NCBI GenBank assembly: GCA_964563885.1
Contig: CAZLYX010000063.1
Location: 1 to 8,493, forward strand
DNA: 8,493 nucleotides
Reading direction: 5' to 3'
From: CAZLYX01 sp964563885
GTDB lineage: Bacteria; Pseudomonadota; Gammaproteobacteria; Burkholderiales; Neisseriaceae
Below the pieces are notes generated by a model. The model did no database searches and had not been told where the DNA came from. It saw nothing but the letters and a program-made list of their open reading frames with translations. Shown piece by piece: positions 1 to 5,950 of the stretch. Position numbers and translations under genes: made by a program. Within the stretch, counting starts at the first letter, position 1. Each line of letters opens with the position of its first letter.

Positions 1-41
1 TGTGGCAGCACTCTCAAACCAATAAACGCAGCATTAATATT

Positions 42-53
42 TTCAGGTAGCCT
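42..53 (-). repeat. DNA uptake sequence (exact) in the dinB leader
   Basis: Exact TTCAGGTAGCCT, the reverse complement of AGGCTACCTGAA, followed by a run of T. It is unpaired: no matching arm lies upstream within the window. It sits 7 bases before the dinB ATG, where no better Shine-Dalgarno sequence is visible, so its AGG may be the only, badly spaced, ribosome contact. Bases 1-41 hold no complete gene. Frames that would end an upstream + strand gene stop at 23-25 or at 48-50 (the TAG inside this element), and I cannot choose between them. Confidence 0.85.
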
Positions 54-60
54 TTTTTAT

Positions 61-1152
61 ATGCAAACCCGTAAAATCATTCACATTGATATGGACGCGT
101 TTTACGCTTCAGTCGAAATACGCGAACAGCCACAATTGCGTGGTTTGCCAGTGGTGGTGGCATGGGATGGACCGCGCTCAGTAATTTGCGCGGCTTCTTA
201 TGAGGCGCGGCAATTTGGTTTGCGTTCGGCAATGTCCGTTGCCACAGCCAAGCGGCTATGCCCCAAAGCGATTTATGTGCCGCCAAATTTTGATTTATAT
301 CGCGAAGCATCGCGCCAAATTCACGCTATTTTTGCAATTTATACCGATTTAATCGAACCCCTATCGCTTGATGAAGCTTATTTAGATGTCACCCGCAATC
401 GTCAAAATATTCCCTATGCCAGTGAAATTGCCCGCGCTATCCGTGCCGAAATTTTTTCAACAACGGGGCTCACCGCTTCTGCTGGCGTTGCGCCCAATAA
501 ATTTTTGGCTAAAATCGCTTCAGACTGGCGCAAACCCAATGGCCAGTTTGTATTGCCACCGCAAAAAATAGAGGCATTTTTGCACGAATTGCCATTGGGG
601 AAAGTGCCGGGTGTTGGCAAAATCACCCTACAAAAAATGAACAATTTAGGCTTATATACCCTTAGTGATTTACGCCAACTTCAGCGTGGTATGCTGCTCA
701 ACCATTTTGGCAACTATGGCTATCGTTTGTATGACCTTGCTCGTGGAATAGACGAACGGCCAGTAAAACCTAGCCGCGAACGTTTGCAGATTTCCACAGA
801 AATAACGCTACCTGAAGATGTATCTTTGTTTATATTGCGCCGTCATTTACCCGATTTAGCCAATGATTTATGGCAACAAATCCAGCGCAAGCATGTCCAG
901 GCACAAAGCGTTACCCTCAAAGTTAAAACCACTGAATTTCATATCATCACCCGATCGCTCACCTATTCTTCTGTGTTGCCCAGTGCCGTTGCATTATTAC
1001 ACGCAGCTGAAACGCTTATGGATAGGCTTCCGCACAATCAAGATGCAACTTTTCGCCTGGTTGGCATAGCCGTTAGCCAATTACAACCCAAAGGGCAGCA
1101 ACAATTATTATGGGATGAAAGTAGTGAAGATGAAATCAAAAAGGCTACCTGA
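61..1152 (+). CDS. dinB: DNA polymerase IV (Y-family translesion polymerase)
   Basis: DinB copies past damaged template bases with low fidelity and extends mismatched ends. It works in the cytoplasm with the beta sliding clamp. The 363 residues match the usual length. Visible motifs are the N-terminal HIDMDAFYASVE (residues 8-19), with metal-binding Asp10 and steric-gate Phe14; SYEARQFG (46-53); and SLDEAYLDV (102-110), with the catalytic Asp104-Glu105 pair. The helix-hairpin-helix KVPGVGKITL (181-190) follows, then the little-finger domain from about 240. The C-terminal QLLWD (348-352) is a plausible clamp-binding peptide. The ATG at 61 gives the canonical N-terminus, although the frame stays open to the left edge. 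The upstream sequence lacks a clear ribosome binding site. The last codons and the TGA stop lie inside a DUS. No LexA-type operator was recognised in the short leader. Confidence 0.97.
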   Translation: MQTRKIIHIDMDAFYASVEIREQPQLRGLPVVVAWDGPRSVICAASYEARQFGLRSAMSVATAKRLCPKAIYVPPNFDLYREASRQIHAIFAIYTDLIEPLSLDEAYLDVTRNRQNIPYASEIARAIRAEIFSTTGLTASAGVAPNKFLAKIASDWRKPNGQFVLPPQKIEAFLHELPLGKVPGVGKITLQKMNNLGLYTLSDLRQLQRGMLLNHFGNYGYRLYDLARGIDERPVKPSRERLQISTEITLPEDVSLFILRRHLPDLANDLWQQIQRKHVQAQSVTLKVKTTEFHIITRSLTYSSVLPSAVALLHAAETLMDRLPHNQDATFRLVGIAVSQLQPKGQQQLLWDESSEDEIKKAT

Positions 1153-1200
1153 AAGAAATTGATAATGTTGCTGTTAATCTAATCTTTCAGGTAGCCTTTT
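1139..1200. terminator. Bidirectional DUS-pair terminator between dinB and the monooxygenase gene
   Basis: A perfect 17-bp inverted repeat (1139-1155 and 1184-1200) is built from two exact DUS copies (1142-1153 +, 1186-1197 -). The arm ends give a T run on either strand (CCTTTT on +, CCTTTTT on -). The loop of 28 bases is long. Its position between convergent genes suits termination of both. The left arm overlaps the last codons of dinB. Inverted DUS pairs used as terminators are established for Neisseria; their function here is inferred. Confidence 0.75.
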
Positions 1201-1220
1201 AGTATTTTAATGTTGCAGGT

Positions 1221-2210
1221 TTAAGCTGCATCTATTATGGGCTTAAGCAAGCGGTAAGACTCATTTTGTTTGTTAATATCATAAATATAACTCACCACCA
1301 TATACTCATCAGCACCAAGCTCAGCATGCAACTGCTCAAATTGCATAGCCACAGTTTTTTGGCTGCCAACAAGTGTGCAGCTCAACATTTGCTGCGCCAG
1401 TTTTTGCTCACTTTCACTCCACAAGCCTTCCATACTAGGCACGGGTTGTTGTAGTGGTTGACGCGCATTGCGCACAATATTCAAGAAAAACTGCTGTTGG
1501 GTGGTGGCTAAAAACTGTGCTTCTTCATCAGTGTCAGCCAGTATGGCATTGATACACACCATCACTTTTGGCTTGTCTAACACTGCCGATGGTTGGAATG
1601 TGCTTCGATAAATTTCTAATGCCATTTCCAACATGCGCGGGGCAAAATGGGCAGCGAACACATAAGGCAAACCCATTTCTGCCGCTAAATATGCGCTTTC
1701 GGTGCTTGAGCCTAAAATATACAACGGAATATGCGAGCCCATACCCGGATAAGCACGCACAAAGCCTTGAACTTCTGCATCGCCCAAATAAAGTTGTAGC
1801 TGTTTGACATCTTGAGGAAAATTTATCGATGCATCACGCTCATTTCGGCGCAGTGCTGCTGCCGTCATTTGATCGGTTCCTGGTGCACGTCCCAAGCCCA
1901 AGTCAACGCGGTTTGGGTAAATTGTGGCCAGTGTGCCGTATTGTTCAGCCACGATAAGCGTGTTGTGATTGGGCAGCATCACACCGCCGCTGCCAACGCG
2001 TATACGCTCTGTTTGCGCCAACGTATGGCCGACCAGTAATTGTGTAGCGGAGCTAACCAAGCTGCCAATATTATGGTGTTCAGCAATCCAATAACGCTTA
2101 TAGCCAAACGACTCTACTTGCTGCGCTAACACCACCATATCACTGATGGCATCGCGCATGGTTTTGCCGGCACGCACTGGAACTAAATTCAAAACAGAAA
2201 CATCAACCAT
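1221..2210 (-). CDS. LLM-class flavin-dependent oxidoreductase (luciferase-like monooxygenase, YhbW/MsnO8 type)
   Basis: Members of this family use reduced FMN, usually supplied by a separate reductase, to oxidise an organic substrate with O2; the substrate here is unknown. With the chosen start the protein has 329 residues, normal for the group. Recognisable blocks are SVLNLVPVRAG (5-15), WIAEHHN (41-47), VGSGGVMLPNH (72-82) and DLGLGRAPGTD (103-113), which shape the TIM-barrel flavin site. The open frame extends 20 codons further upstream to 2270, but family members begin at the block MVDVSVLNLVPVR. An AAGGA lies 9 bases before the ATG at 2208-2210, so the shorter start is preferred. No flavin reductase or sulfonate-transport gene is adjacent, so a specific role such as alkanesulfonate use is not supported. 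It diverges from the CPHC protein gene and ends at the DUS hairpin shared with dinB. Confidence 0.9.
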   Translation of the reverse strand: MVDVSVLNLVPVRAGKTMRDAISDMVVLAQQVESFGYKRYWIAEHHNIGSLVSSATQLLVGHTLAQTERIRVGSGGVMLPNHNTLIVAEQYGTLATIYPNRVDLGLGRAPGTDQMTAAALRRNERDASINFPQDVKQLQLYLGDAEVQGFVRAYPGMGSHIPLYILGSSTESAYLAAEMGLPYVFAAHFAPRMLEMALEIYRSTFQPSAVLDKPKVMVCINAILADTDEEAQFLATTQQQFFLNIVRNARQPLQQPVPSMEGLWSESEQKLAQQMLSCTLVGSQKTVAMQFEQLHAELGADEYMVVSYIYDINKQNESYRLLKPIIDAA

Positions 2211-2219
2211 AAAACACCA

Positions 2220-2224
2220 TCCTT
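2220..2224 (-). promoter_or_regulatory. Ribosome binding site fixing the monooxygenase start
   Basis: On the minus strand AAGGA lies 9 bases before the ATG at 2208-2210. The earlier in-frame start at 2270 lacks homology to the family N-terminus, so this site supports the shorter protein. Confidence 0.65.
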
Positions 2225-2302
2225 TTTCTTTAAAGTGGCGGTGGTAAATCATAGTCTTTAAGGCTATCATAAGTGATTATTATCTGACCACCATCACTCA
2301 TT

Positions 2303-2614
2303 ATGCCTGCCACTGAATTACTCGCCAAAAAAATTCGCAACGAAGACTTTATCCGCATCATCAATACTCAAAGTCACAGTTTCAGCCCTGCTGAAACCGA
2401 GCTGCTATTAGAAATTTTAACGCGGTTTGAGTTTGATATGGTGCAAGCACAAGCTTTAGCTCAAGCAGTTATGCAGCAGGCGCGTTTTGATCCCAATGCT
2501 TTGCATTTTGAAGCCGAAGACGATGAAGATATGACCGGCGTGTGTCCACATTGTATTAACCCGCCAGTGCCGCCGTTACGCGATTATCAAATGTGGCGCG
2601 ATATGAAAAAATAA
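2303..2614 (+). CDS. Conserved-looking hypothetical protein with a CPHC motif
   Basis: I do not recognise this 103-residue protein as a named family. It has no signal peptide or membrane span, so it is probably cytoplasmic. Residues 1-65 look mostly helical (ELLAKKIRNEDF, then ETELLLEILTRFEFD, then QALAQAVMQQARFD). A strongly acidic patch follows (EAEDDEDM, 70-77). After it comes CPHC (81-84) followed by INPPVPPLRDY. A single CxxC could bind half a metal site, allowing a dimeric zinc or Fe-S site, or be redox active; neither can be decided here. ATG 2303 is the only ATG after the in-frame stop at 2285, and no convincing ribosome binding site precedes it. The frame is trusted because it uses the same codon habits as its neighbours and fills the space between divergent and convergent genes. 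It is separated from ung by a DUS hairpin. Confidence 0.8.
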   Translation: MPATELLAKKIRNEDFIRIINTQSHSFSPAETELLLEILTRFEFDMVQAQALAQAVMQQARFDPNALHFEAEDDEDMTGVCPHCINPPVPPLRDYQMWRDMKK

Positions 2615-2700
2615 CATTGGCCAAATATTTGCGGAGTATCTGTTATAGATAAGGCTCTTTTAACTAAGCCTCAAGCCATTAACTTATTTGAATTCCACAT

Positions 2701-2720
2701 TTCATTATTTCATTATTTCA
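2701..2720. repeat. Short tandem repeat, 8-bp unit TTCATTAT, 2.5 copies
   Basis: Two complete copies (2701-2708, 2709-2716) and a half copy (2717-2720) lie just before the DUS hairpin between the CPHC gene and ung. It is not in a coding frame or at a promoter spacing I can recognise, so it is probably neutral. Confidence 0.6.
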
Positions 2721-2722
2721 CT

Positions 2723-2758
2723 AAAAGGTTAGCTGAATAAATTTCAGGTAGCCTTTTT
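2723..2758. terminator. Imperfect DUS-pair hairpin between the CPHC gene and ung
   Basis: The left arm is a degenerate DUS (AGGTTAGCTGAA, 2726-2737, 10 of 12) and the right arm an exact inverted DUS (2743-2754). They are separated by five bases. The arms extend as AAAAGG against CCTTTT, and a T run ends the + strand side. In the + RNA the stem has one G-G mismatch and one U-G wobble. It lies 108 bases after the CPHC gene and 14 bases beyond the ung stop, so it can serve both convergent genes. Confidence 0.65.
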
Positions 2759-2772
2759 AGCTTGATACGCCA

Positions 2773-3432
2773 TTAAACTTGCCAATCCACTGCTGCAACA
2801 CCGTGTGCCTGTAAATAAGTATTGGCTTGCGAAAAATGTTTACAGCCCAAAAAGCCTCGGTAAGCCGACAATGGCGACGGATGCGGTGCAGTTAAAACAA
2901 AATGGCGGTTGCGATCAATAAACGCACCTTTTTTCTGAGCATGGCTACCCCACAACATAAATACAATGTGCTCGCGCTGCTGATTTAATTGAGCAATCAC
3001 ATTATCAGTAAATATTTCCCAACCAAGCGGTGCATGGGAGTGCGCTTGGCCAGCACGCACCGTCAACACGGTATTGAGCAGCAATACACCCTGCTCTGCC
3101 CAATGTTGTAAATAACCATGTTGCGGCATTTCAAAACCAGCAATATCTGCAGCTAATTCTTTGTAAATATTCAACAGCGATGGTGGAATCTTCACCTCAG
3201 GGCGCACAGAAAAAGCCAAGCCATGTGCCTGCCCAGCACCGTGATAAGGGTCTTGGCCTAAAATCACCACTTTAACTTGATTAAACTCGGTGGCTTTAAA
3301 TGCGCTGAAAACATCGGCTGCCGGCGGATAAACCACCTGCCCGCTTTCGCGCTCAGCTTTTACTGCTGCTAAAATATGCTGAAAATAAGGCTTCGATTTT
3401 TCAGTTCCAAGGCTTTCTTGCCAAGTTTGCAT
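2773..3432 (-). CDS. ung: Uracil-DNA glycosylase, family 1
   Basis: Ung removes uracil from DNA by cutting the N-glycosidic bond, the first step of base excision repair after cytosine deamination or dUTP incorporation. The 219 residues are the normal family-1 length. Visible motifs are GQDPYHG (59-65) with the water-activating Asp61; LAFSV (72-76) with Phe74, which stacks on uracil; LLLNTVLTV (117-125) with Asn120 for uracil recognition; and the HPSPLS loop (184-189) with catalytic His184. The following YRGF region (191-194) is the DNA-intercalation loop neighbourhood. All key residues are intact. The ATG is preceded on the minus strand by ACGGAG with 7 bases spacing, which supports the start. 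It diverges from the Mip-like isomerase gene and converges on the CPHC gene. I could not identify a convincing promoter. Confidence 0.98.
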   Translation of the reverse strand: MQTWQESLGTEKSKPYFQHILAAVKAERESGQVVYPPAADVFSAFKATEFNQVKVVILGQDPYHGAGQAHGLAFSVRPEVKIPPSLLNIYKELAADIAGFEMPQHGYLQHWAEQGVLLLNTVLTVRAGQAHSHAPLGWEIFTDNVIAQLNQQREHIVFMLWGSHAQKKGAFIDRNRHFVLTAPHPSPLSAYRGFLGCKHFSQANTYLQAHGVAAVDWQV

Positions 3433-3581
3433 AAACGCACTCCGTTTTAATTTGCCGACATCATATCATTGCTGCAACAGCTGAATAAAAAATCAAGCTA
3501 TCCACTTATTTAATCCATATTGCTTATTTCTATCATGGTAAGTCTAAGCCCACGTATTACCAATCATTGACACCTTTTATG

Positions 3582-3595
3582 AGTAATTTATTACT
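3582..3595. promoter_or_regulatory. Operator-like palindrome upstream of the Mip-like gene
   Basis: AGTAAT-TT-ATTACT is a perfect inverted repeat with 6-bp arms. Its centre lies about 46 bases before the transcription start expected from the TATAAT at 3623, a place where an activator could bind. In AT-rich sequence such a repeat can arise by chance, and no regulator is assigned. Confidence 0.3.
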
Positions 3596-3622
3596 GTGGG
3601 TTTAATTTAACCAAAACTGCTT

Positions 3623-3628
3623 TATAAT
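3623..3628 (+). promoter_or_regulatory. Candidate -10 box of the Mip-like gene
   Basis: A perfect TATAAT lies 31 bases before the ATG at 3660. The best -35 at 16 bases spacing is TTTAAT (3601-3606), a weak match (3 of 6). An alternative TTGACA at 3567-3572 has only a poor -10 (TATTAC, 3589-3594). The main start is therefore likely near 3635, giving a leader of about 25 bases. Confidence 0.5.
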
Positions 3629-3659
3629 AGGCGTTTTAAAATGCTATCAGGAACTTGCC

Positions 3660-4433
3660 ATGAACCATTCTTTCAAACTGGGTGCCACCGCTTTAGCTGC
3701 AATATTGGCGCTTAGTGCTTGTCAGCAAAAAACGGATGCTGCCAACAAAACCGCTTCAGGCGTTCAAGCCTCTGCACCAGCAGCAGCCAATGGTTTAGAC
3801 ACGCCAACCAAAAAAGCCAGCTATGCTATTGGTGCAGATATTGGTCGTTCATTGGCACAAATGAAGCAAAATGGCACCGAAATCGACTTAAATGCCTTTA
3901 ACGAAGCGGTACAAACCATGATCAGTGGTAAAGAACCAAAAATGAACGAGCAGCAAGTACAGGAAACGCTGATGACGTTTATGGAAGAGCAGCAGCAAAA
4001 AAGTCAAGCCAAGCAAGCTGAAGATGCTAAAGACAATGTTGCTAAAGGCGAAGCGTTCTTAAAAGAAAATGCCACTAAAGCAGGCGTGAAAACCACCGCT
4101 TCTGGTCTACAATACACCGTAAAAACTGAAGGCACTGGCGCCCTACCTAAAGCTACTAACGTGGTAACAGTAGAATACGAAGGTCGCTTAATTGATGGCA
4201 CTGTTTTTGATGCCAGCAAAAATCACGGGGGCAGCGCTACGTTTCAACTTGATCAAGTGATTCCGGGTTGGACAGAAGGTGTTCAGCTGATGAAAGAAGG
4301 CGCAGAATACACATTCTATGTACCTTCAAAATTAGCTTACGGTGAGCGTGCTGCTAGTGAAAAAATTGGCCCAAACAGTACTTTAATATTTGACGTTAAA
4401 CTTGTCAAAATAGAAAAAACACCAGCCAAATAA
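3660..4433 (+). CDS. mip: Mip/FkpA-like FKBP-type peptidyl-prolyl isomerase lipoprotein
   Basis: This enzyme speeds cis-trans isomerisation of X-Pro bonds and acts as a folding helper in the cell envelope. The N-terminus is a lipoprotein signal: MNHSFK, a hydrophobic stretch, then lipobox LSAC with Cys21 as the lipidation site. A low-complexity linker (22-48) follows. Next comes an FKBP N-terminal dimerisation domain (about 50-140) with SYAIGADIGRSL and a Gln/Lys-rich helix (108-125), then an FKBP C-terminal catalytic domain (about 145-252). The catalytic domain shows VEYEGRLIDGTVFDAS (171-186), QVIPGWTEGVQLM (199-211), YVPSKLAYG (220-228) and STLIFDVKL (240-248). The 257-residue length fits Neisseria Mip-like lipoproteins. 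AGGAA lies 6 bases before the ATG. Membrane attachment is inferred from the lipobox; E. coli FkpA is the soluble relative. The symbol follows the Neisseria naming; fkpA would also be defensible. Confidence 0.93.
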   Translation: MNHSFKLGATALAAILALSACQQKTDAANKTASGVQASAPAAANGLDTPTKKASYAIGADIGRSLAQMKQNGTEIDLNAFNEAVQTMISGKEPKMNEQQVQETLMTFMEEQQQKSQAKQAEDAKDNVAKGEAFLKENATKAGVKTTASGLQYTVKTEGTGALPKATNVVTVEYEGRLIDGTVFDASKNHGGSATFQLDQVIPGWTEGVQLMKEGAEYTFYVPSKLAYGERAASEKIGPNSTLIFDVKLVKIEKTPAK

Positions 4434-4497
4434 TCAGGCTTAGAAAGCTGGCTGTGAACATAGTCAGATTTTAGCTGCTTGCCTATTTAATTAATAT

Positions 4498-4531
4498 ATG
4501 GCTACCTGAAAACATATTTTCAGGTAGCCAT
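4498..4531. repeat. Perfect DUS-pair hairpin between the isomerase and reductase genes
   Basis: Two inverted near-exact DUS copies (TGGCTACCTGAA 4499-4510 and TTCAGGTAGCCA 4519-4530, 11 of 12 each) form a 15-bp perfect stem with the loop CATA. Unlike the other pairs, no T run follows on either strand, so it is a weak intrinsic terminator candidate. It lies 65 bases after the isomerase stop and ends 18 bases before the reductase ATG. It might act as a partial terminator or as an mRNA structure in the reductase leader. Confidence 0.8.
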
Positions 4532-4549
4532 CACTATGTTGATACCACC

Positions 4550-5554
4550 ATGAAAAATGTTGTTACCTTATCGCCAAGCAACACCGCTTTTAGTGTTGAA
4601 GCCAACGAAACCATTTTAGCAGCTGCCAAACAACAAGGACTAAATTTGCCACATTCTTGCCAAAACGGTATTTGTGGCCAATGCAAAGCTGAAGTGTTGA
4701 GTGGCGAAGTTATTCAAGGCGAACACACCGAGCAAGCTTTAAGCGCCAGCGAGCGCAGTGCTGGAAAAATTCTAATGTGTTGCAGCACTATGCGCAGTGA
4801 TGTGGCGCTAAATATACCTGCTTATACTGGTGCTGATACACCACCAGTAAAAACATTACCCAGCCGCATCAGCAGTATCGAGATAATGCACGACATTGCT
4901 ATTATTAAACTGGCCTTGCCCAAAGCATCACCCTTTGTATTTTGGGCTGGTCAGTATATTGATTTGCTGCTGCCTGACAACCGCACCCGCAGCTATTCTA
5001 TTGCCAATAGCCCTACCCAAACTAGTTTGCTTGAACTACATGTTCGCTACCGTAAAGGTGGATTATTTTCGGAAATGTTGTTTTCAGGTAGCCTCAAAGA
5101 AAAAGCCATTCTCCGCATTCGCGCGCCACTGGGCACGTTTACACTCAACGAGAGTAATGCACCCATCATTTTAATGGCAACGGGTACTGGTTTTGCACCC
5201 ATGCAAAGCCTGTTGCAGCATCTTATTGACACCAACAGTAAACGCACAGTGCATCTTTATTGGGGCGCACGTCAAATAGACGATCTTTATGCACAACAAA
5301 CAGCACACGCTTTAATTCAAGCACTACCTAACGCTCGCCTTACATTAGTATTGTCCAAGCCACATTCAGAGTGGTGCGGTGCCGCTGGTTATGTTCAAGA
5401 CCACATTACCCAAGATTATCCTGATTTAAGTGCTTATGAAGTTTATGCTTGCGGTTCAAGCGATATGATCGAATCAGCACAAATCGTCTTGCATGAGCAT
5501 TGCAATTTGCCAAATGGCTCATTTTTTTCAGACGCATTTTCTCCTGCACAGTAA
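4550..5554 (+). CDS. 2Fe-2S ferredoxin/FAD/NAD(P)H oxidoreductase (CDP-6-deoxy-delta-3,4-glucoseen reductase-like)
   Basis: This is a single-chain electron transfer protein that passes electrons from NAD(P)H through FAD to a plant-type [2Fe-2S] cluster and on to an unknown acceptor. The ferredoxin domain (1-90) has cluster ligands Cys37, Cys42 and Cys45 (C-x4-C-x2-C) and a distal Cys77 (Cys78 is adjacent). The FAD domain (about 103-200) shows RSYSIAN (147-153). The NAD(P) domain (about 204-334) shows ATGTGFAP (210-217), YWGAR (237-241) and YACG (299-302). The 334-residue length and order match the AscD-like reductases and oxygenase reductases. Betaproteobacteria often carry such a gene without sugar-dideoxygenation partners, and none is present here. 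ATG 4550 gives the expected N-terminus, but no Shine-Dalgarno sequence is visible. An exact DUS lies inside the gene at 5083-5094. Transcription may come from the isomerase gene or from an unrecognised promoter. Confidence 0.92.
   Translation: MKNVVTLSPSNTAFSVEANETILAAAKQQGLNLPHSCQNGICGQCKAEVLSGEVIQGEHTEQALSASERSAGKILMCCSTMRSDVALNIPAYTGADTPPVKTLPSRISSIEIMHDIAIIKLALPKASPFVFWAGQYIDLLLPDNRTRSYSIANSPTQTSLLELHVRYRKGGLFSEMLFSGSLKEKAILRIRAPLGTFTLNESNAPIILMATGTGFAPMQSLLQHLIDTNSKRTVHLYWGARQIDDLYAQQTAHALIQALPNARLTLVLSKPHSEWCGAAGYVQDHITQDYPDLSAYEVYACGSSDMIESAQIVLHEHCNLPNGSFFSDAFSPAQ
5083..5094 (-). repeat. Exact DUS inside the reductase gene
   Basis: TTCAGGTAGCCT lies in the coding frame as part of codons for Phe-Ser-Gly-Ser-Leu (residues 178-182), in the FAD domain between the EML and KEKA segments. 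It is the only exact copy wholly inside a gene in this window. Confidence 0.85.
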
Positions 5555-5598
5555 AATCCATGCCCTATTCCTAAAAATAGTTATATATTTCAATTTAT

Positions 5599-5623
5599 TG
5601 TCAATAATATAATACTGTTGACA
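5599..5623. repeat. Inverted repeat TGTCAA-N13-TTGACA upstream of the small membrane protein gene
   Basis: The arms lie at 5599-5604 and 5618-5623, centred about 92 bases before the predicted start at 5703-5704. This could be a second regulator site. TTGACA also resembles a -35 box, but the nearest TATAAT (5651-5656) is 27 bases away, too far to pair with it. Confidence 0.35.
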
Positions 5624-5655
5624 TACTATGTAATTCTACAAACGTTTACATATAA

Positions 5656-5669
5656 TTGACCTGTATCAA
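5656..5669 (+). promoter_or_regulatory. FNR-type binding site
   Basis: TTGAC-CTGT-ATCAA matches the FNR consensus TTGAT-N4-ATCAA in 9 of 10 positions. The centre lies between 5662 and 5663. That is about 41 bases before the start predicted from the TATAAT at 5691-5696, the class II activator position. FNR is an oxygen-sensing activator that works without oxygen, so the downstream gene is predicted to be induced under low oxygen. CRP-type recognition (TGTGA) is not seen. Confidence 0.6.
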
Positions 5670-5690
5670 AGTGAACAGCCCATTTATATT

Positions 5691-5696
5691 TATAAT
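5691..5696 (+). promoter_or_regulatory. -10 box of the FNR-type promoter
   Basis: Perfect TATAAT with no recognisable -35 hexamer (AAAGTG at 17 bases spacing). This is typical of promoters that depend on an activator. The transcription start is expected at 5703-5704, giving a leader of about 44 bases. Confidence 0.55.
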
Positions 5697-5747
5697 GTGT
5701 TACATGTTAAAGCATTATCAGTGAAATAATAAACAAAGGACGCTGTT

Positions 5748-5879
5748 ATGGAATTACTGAAAGAATTGTTTAGTTCATCGATTGGCATTTTGTCTTTCGT
5801 GACTATTTTTGTCATTATCATTATTGCTATATATCTATTTTTCTGGATCAAAAAACAGGCTGAAAAAGACCAATCTTAA
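5748..5879 (+). CDS. Small single-span membrane protein, DUF3149-like
   Basis: This 43-residue protein starts MELLKELFSSSIGILS and continues with one long hydrophobic segment (about 15-34, rich in Ile, Val and Phe). It ends with a short basic and polar tail, WIKKQAEKDQS. The opening MELLKELF followed by a single transmembrane helix is what I recall of the DUF3149 family, whose function is unknown. The positive tail suggests it faces the cytoplasm with the N-terminus outside. AAAGGA lies 7 bases before the ATG, which is a strong start. The gene has its own FNR-type promoter and is followed 32 bases later by an intrinsic terminator, so it is a one-gene unit. These flanking signals are good evidence that it is real despite its size. 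A role in anaerobic or microaerobic respiration is inferred from the promoter only; it could equally be a small subunit or a stabiliser of a respiratory complex. Confidence 0.85.
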   Translation: MELLKELFSSSIGILSFVTIFVIIIIAIYLFFWIKKQAEKDQS

Positions 5880-5911
5880 ATAAAATATTTTCCTCTTGAT
5901 GTGTGTGTTTC

Positions 5912-5938
5912 GGTGTGGCTTATGCCACACCTTTTTTT
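5912..5938 (+). terminator. Rho-independent terminator of the small membrane protein gene
   Basis: GGTGTGGC (5912-5919), loop TTAT and GCCACACC (5924-5931) form a perfect 8-bp GC-rich stem followed directly by seven T. It is the strongest intrinsic terminator in the window and is oriented for the + strand gene ending at 5879. It is not built from DUS. Confidence 0.92.
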
Positions 5939-5950
5939 ATGAAATAAGCT

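Noticed and set aside
2211..2270. A 20-codon N-terminal extension of the flavin monooxygenase
   Set aside because: The family N-terminus begins at the ATG at 2208-2210, which has AAGGA at a 9-base spacing; the extension has no family-like sequence.
2942..2953. TGGCTACCCCAC in ung as another DUS
   Set aside because: Only about 8 of 12 positions match and it is explained by coding sequence.
5527..5537. TTCAGACGCAT, close to the meningococcal uptake sequence TTCAGACGGCAT
   Set aside because: It lacks one G, lies in codons for the Phe-Ser-Asp-Ala-Phe end of the reductase, and this genome clearly uses another dialect.
5618..5656. TTGACA and TATAAT as a standard sigma-70 promoter
   Set aside because: The spacing is 27 bases instead of about 17.
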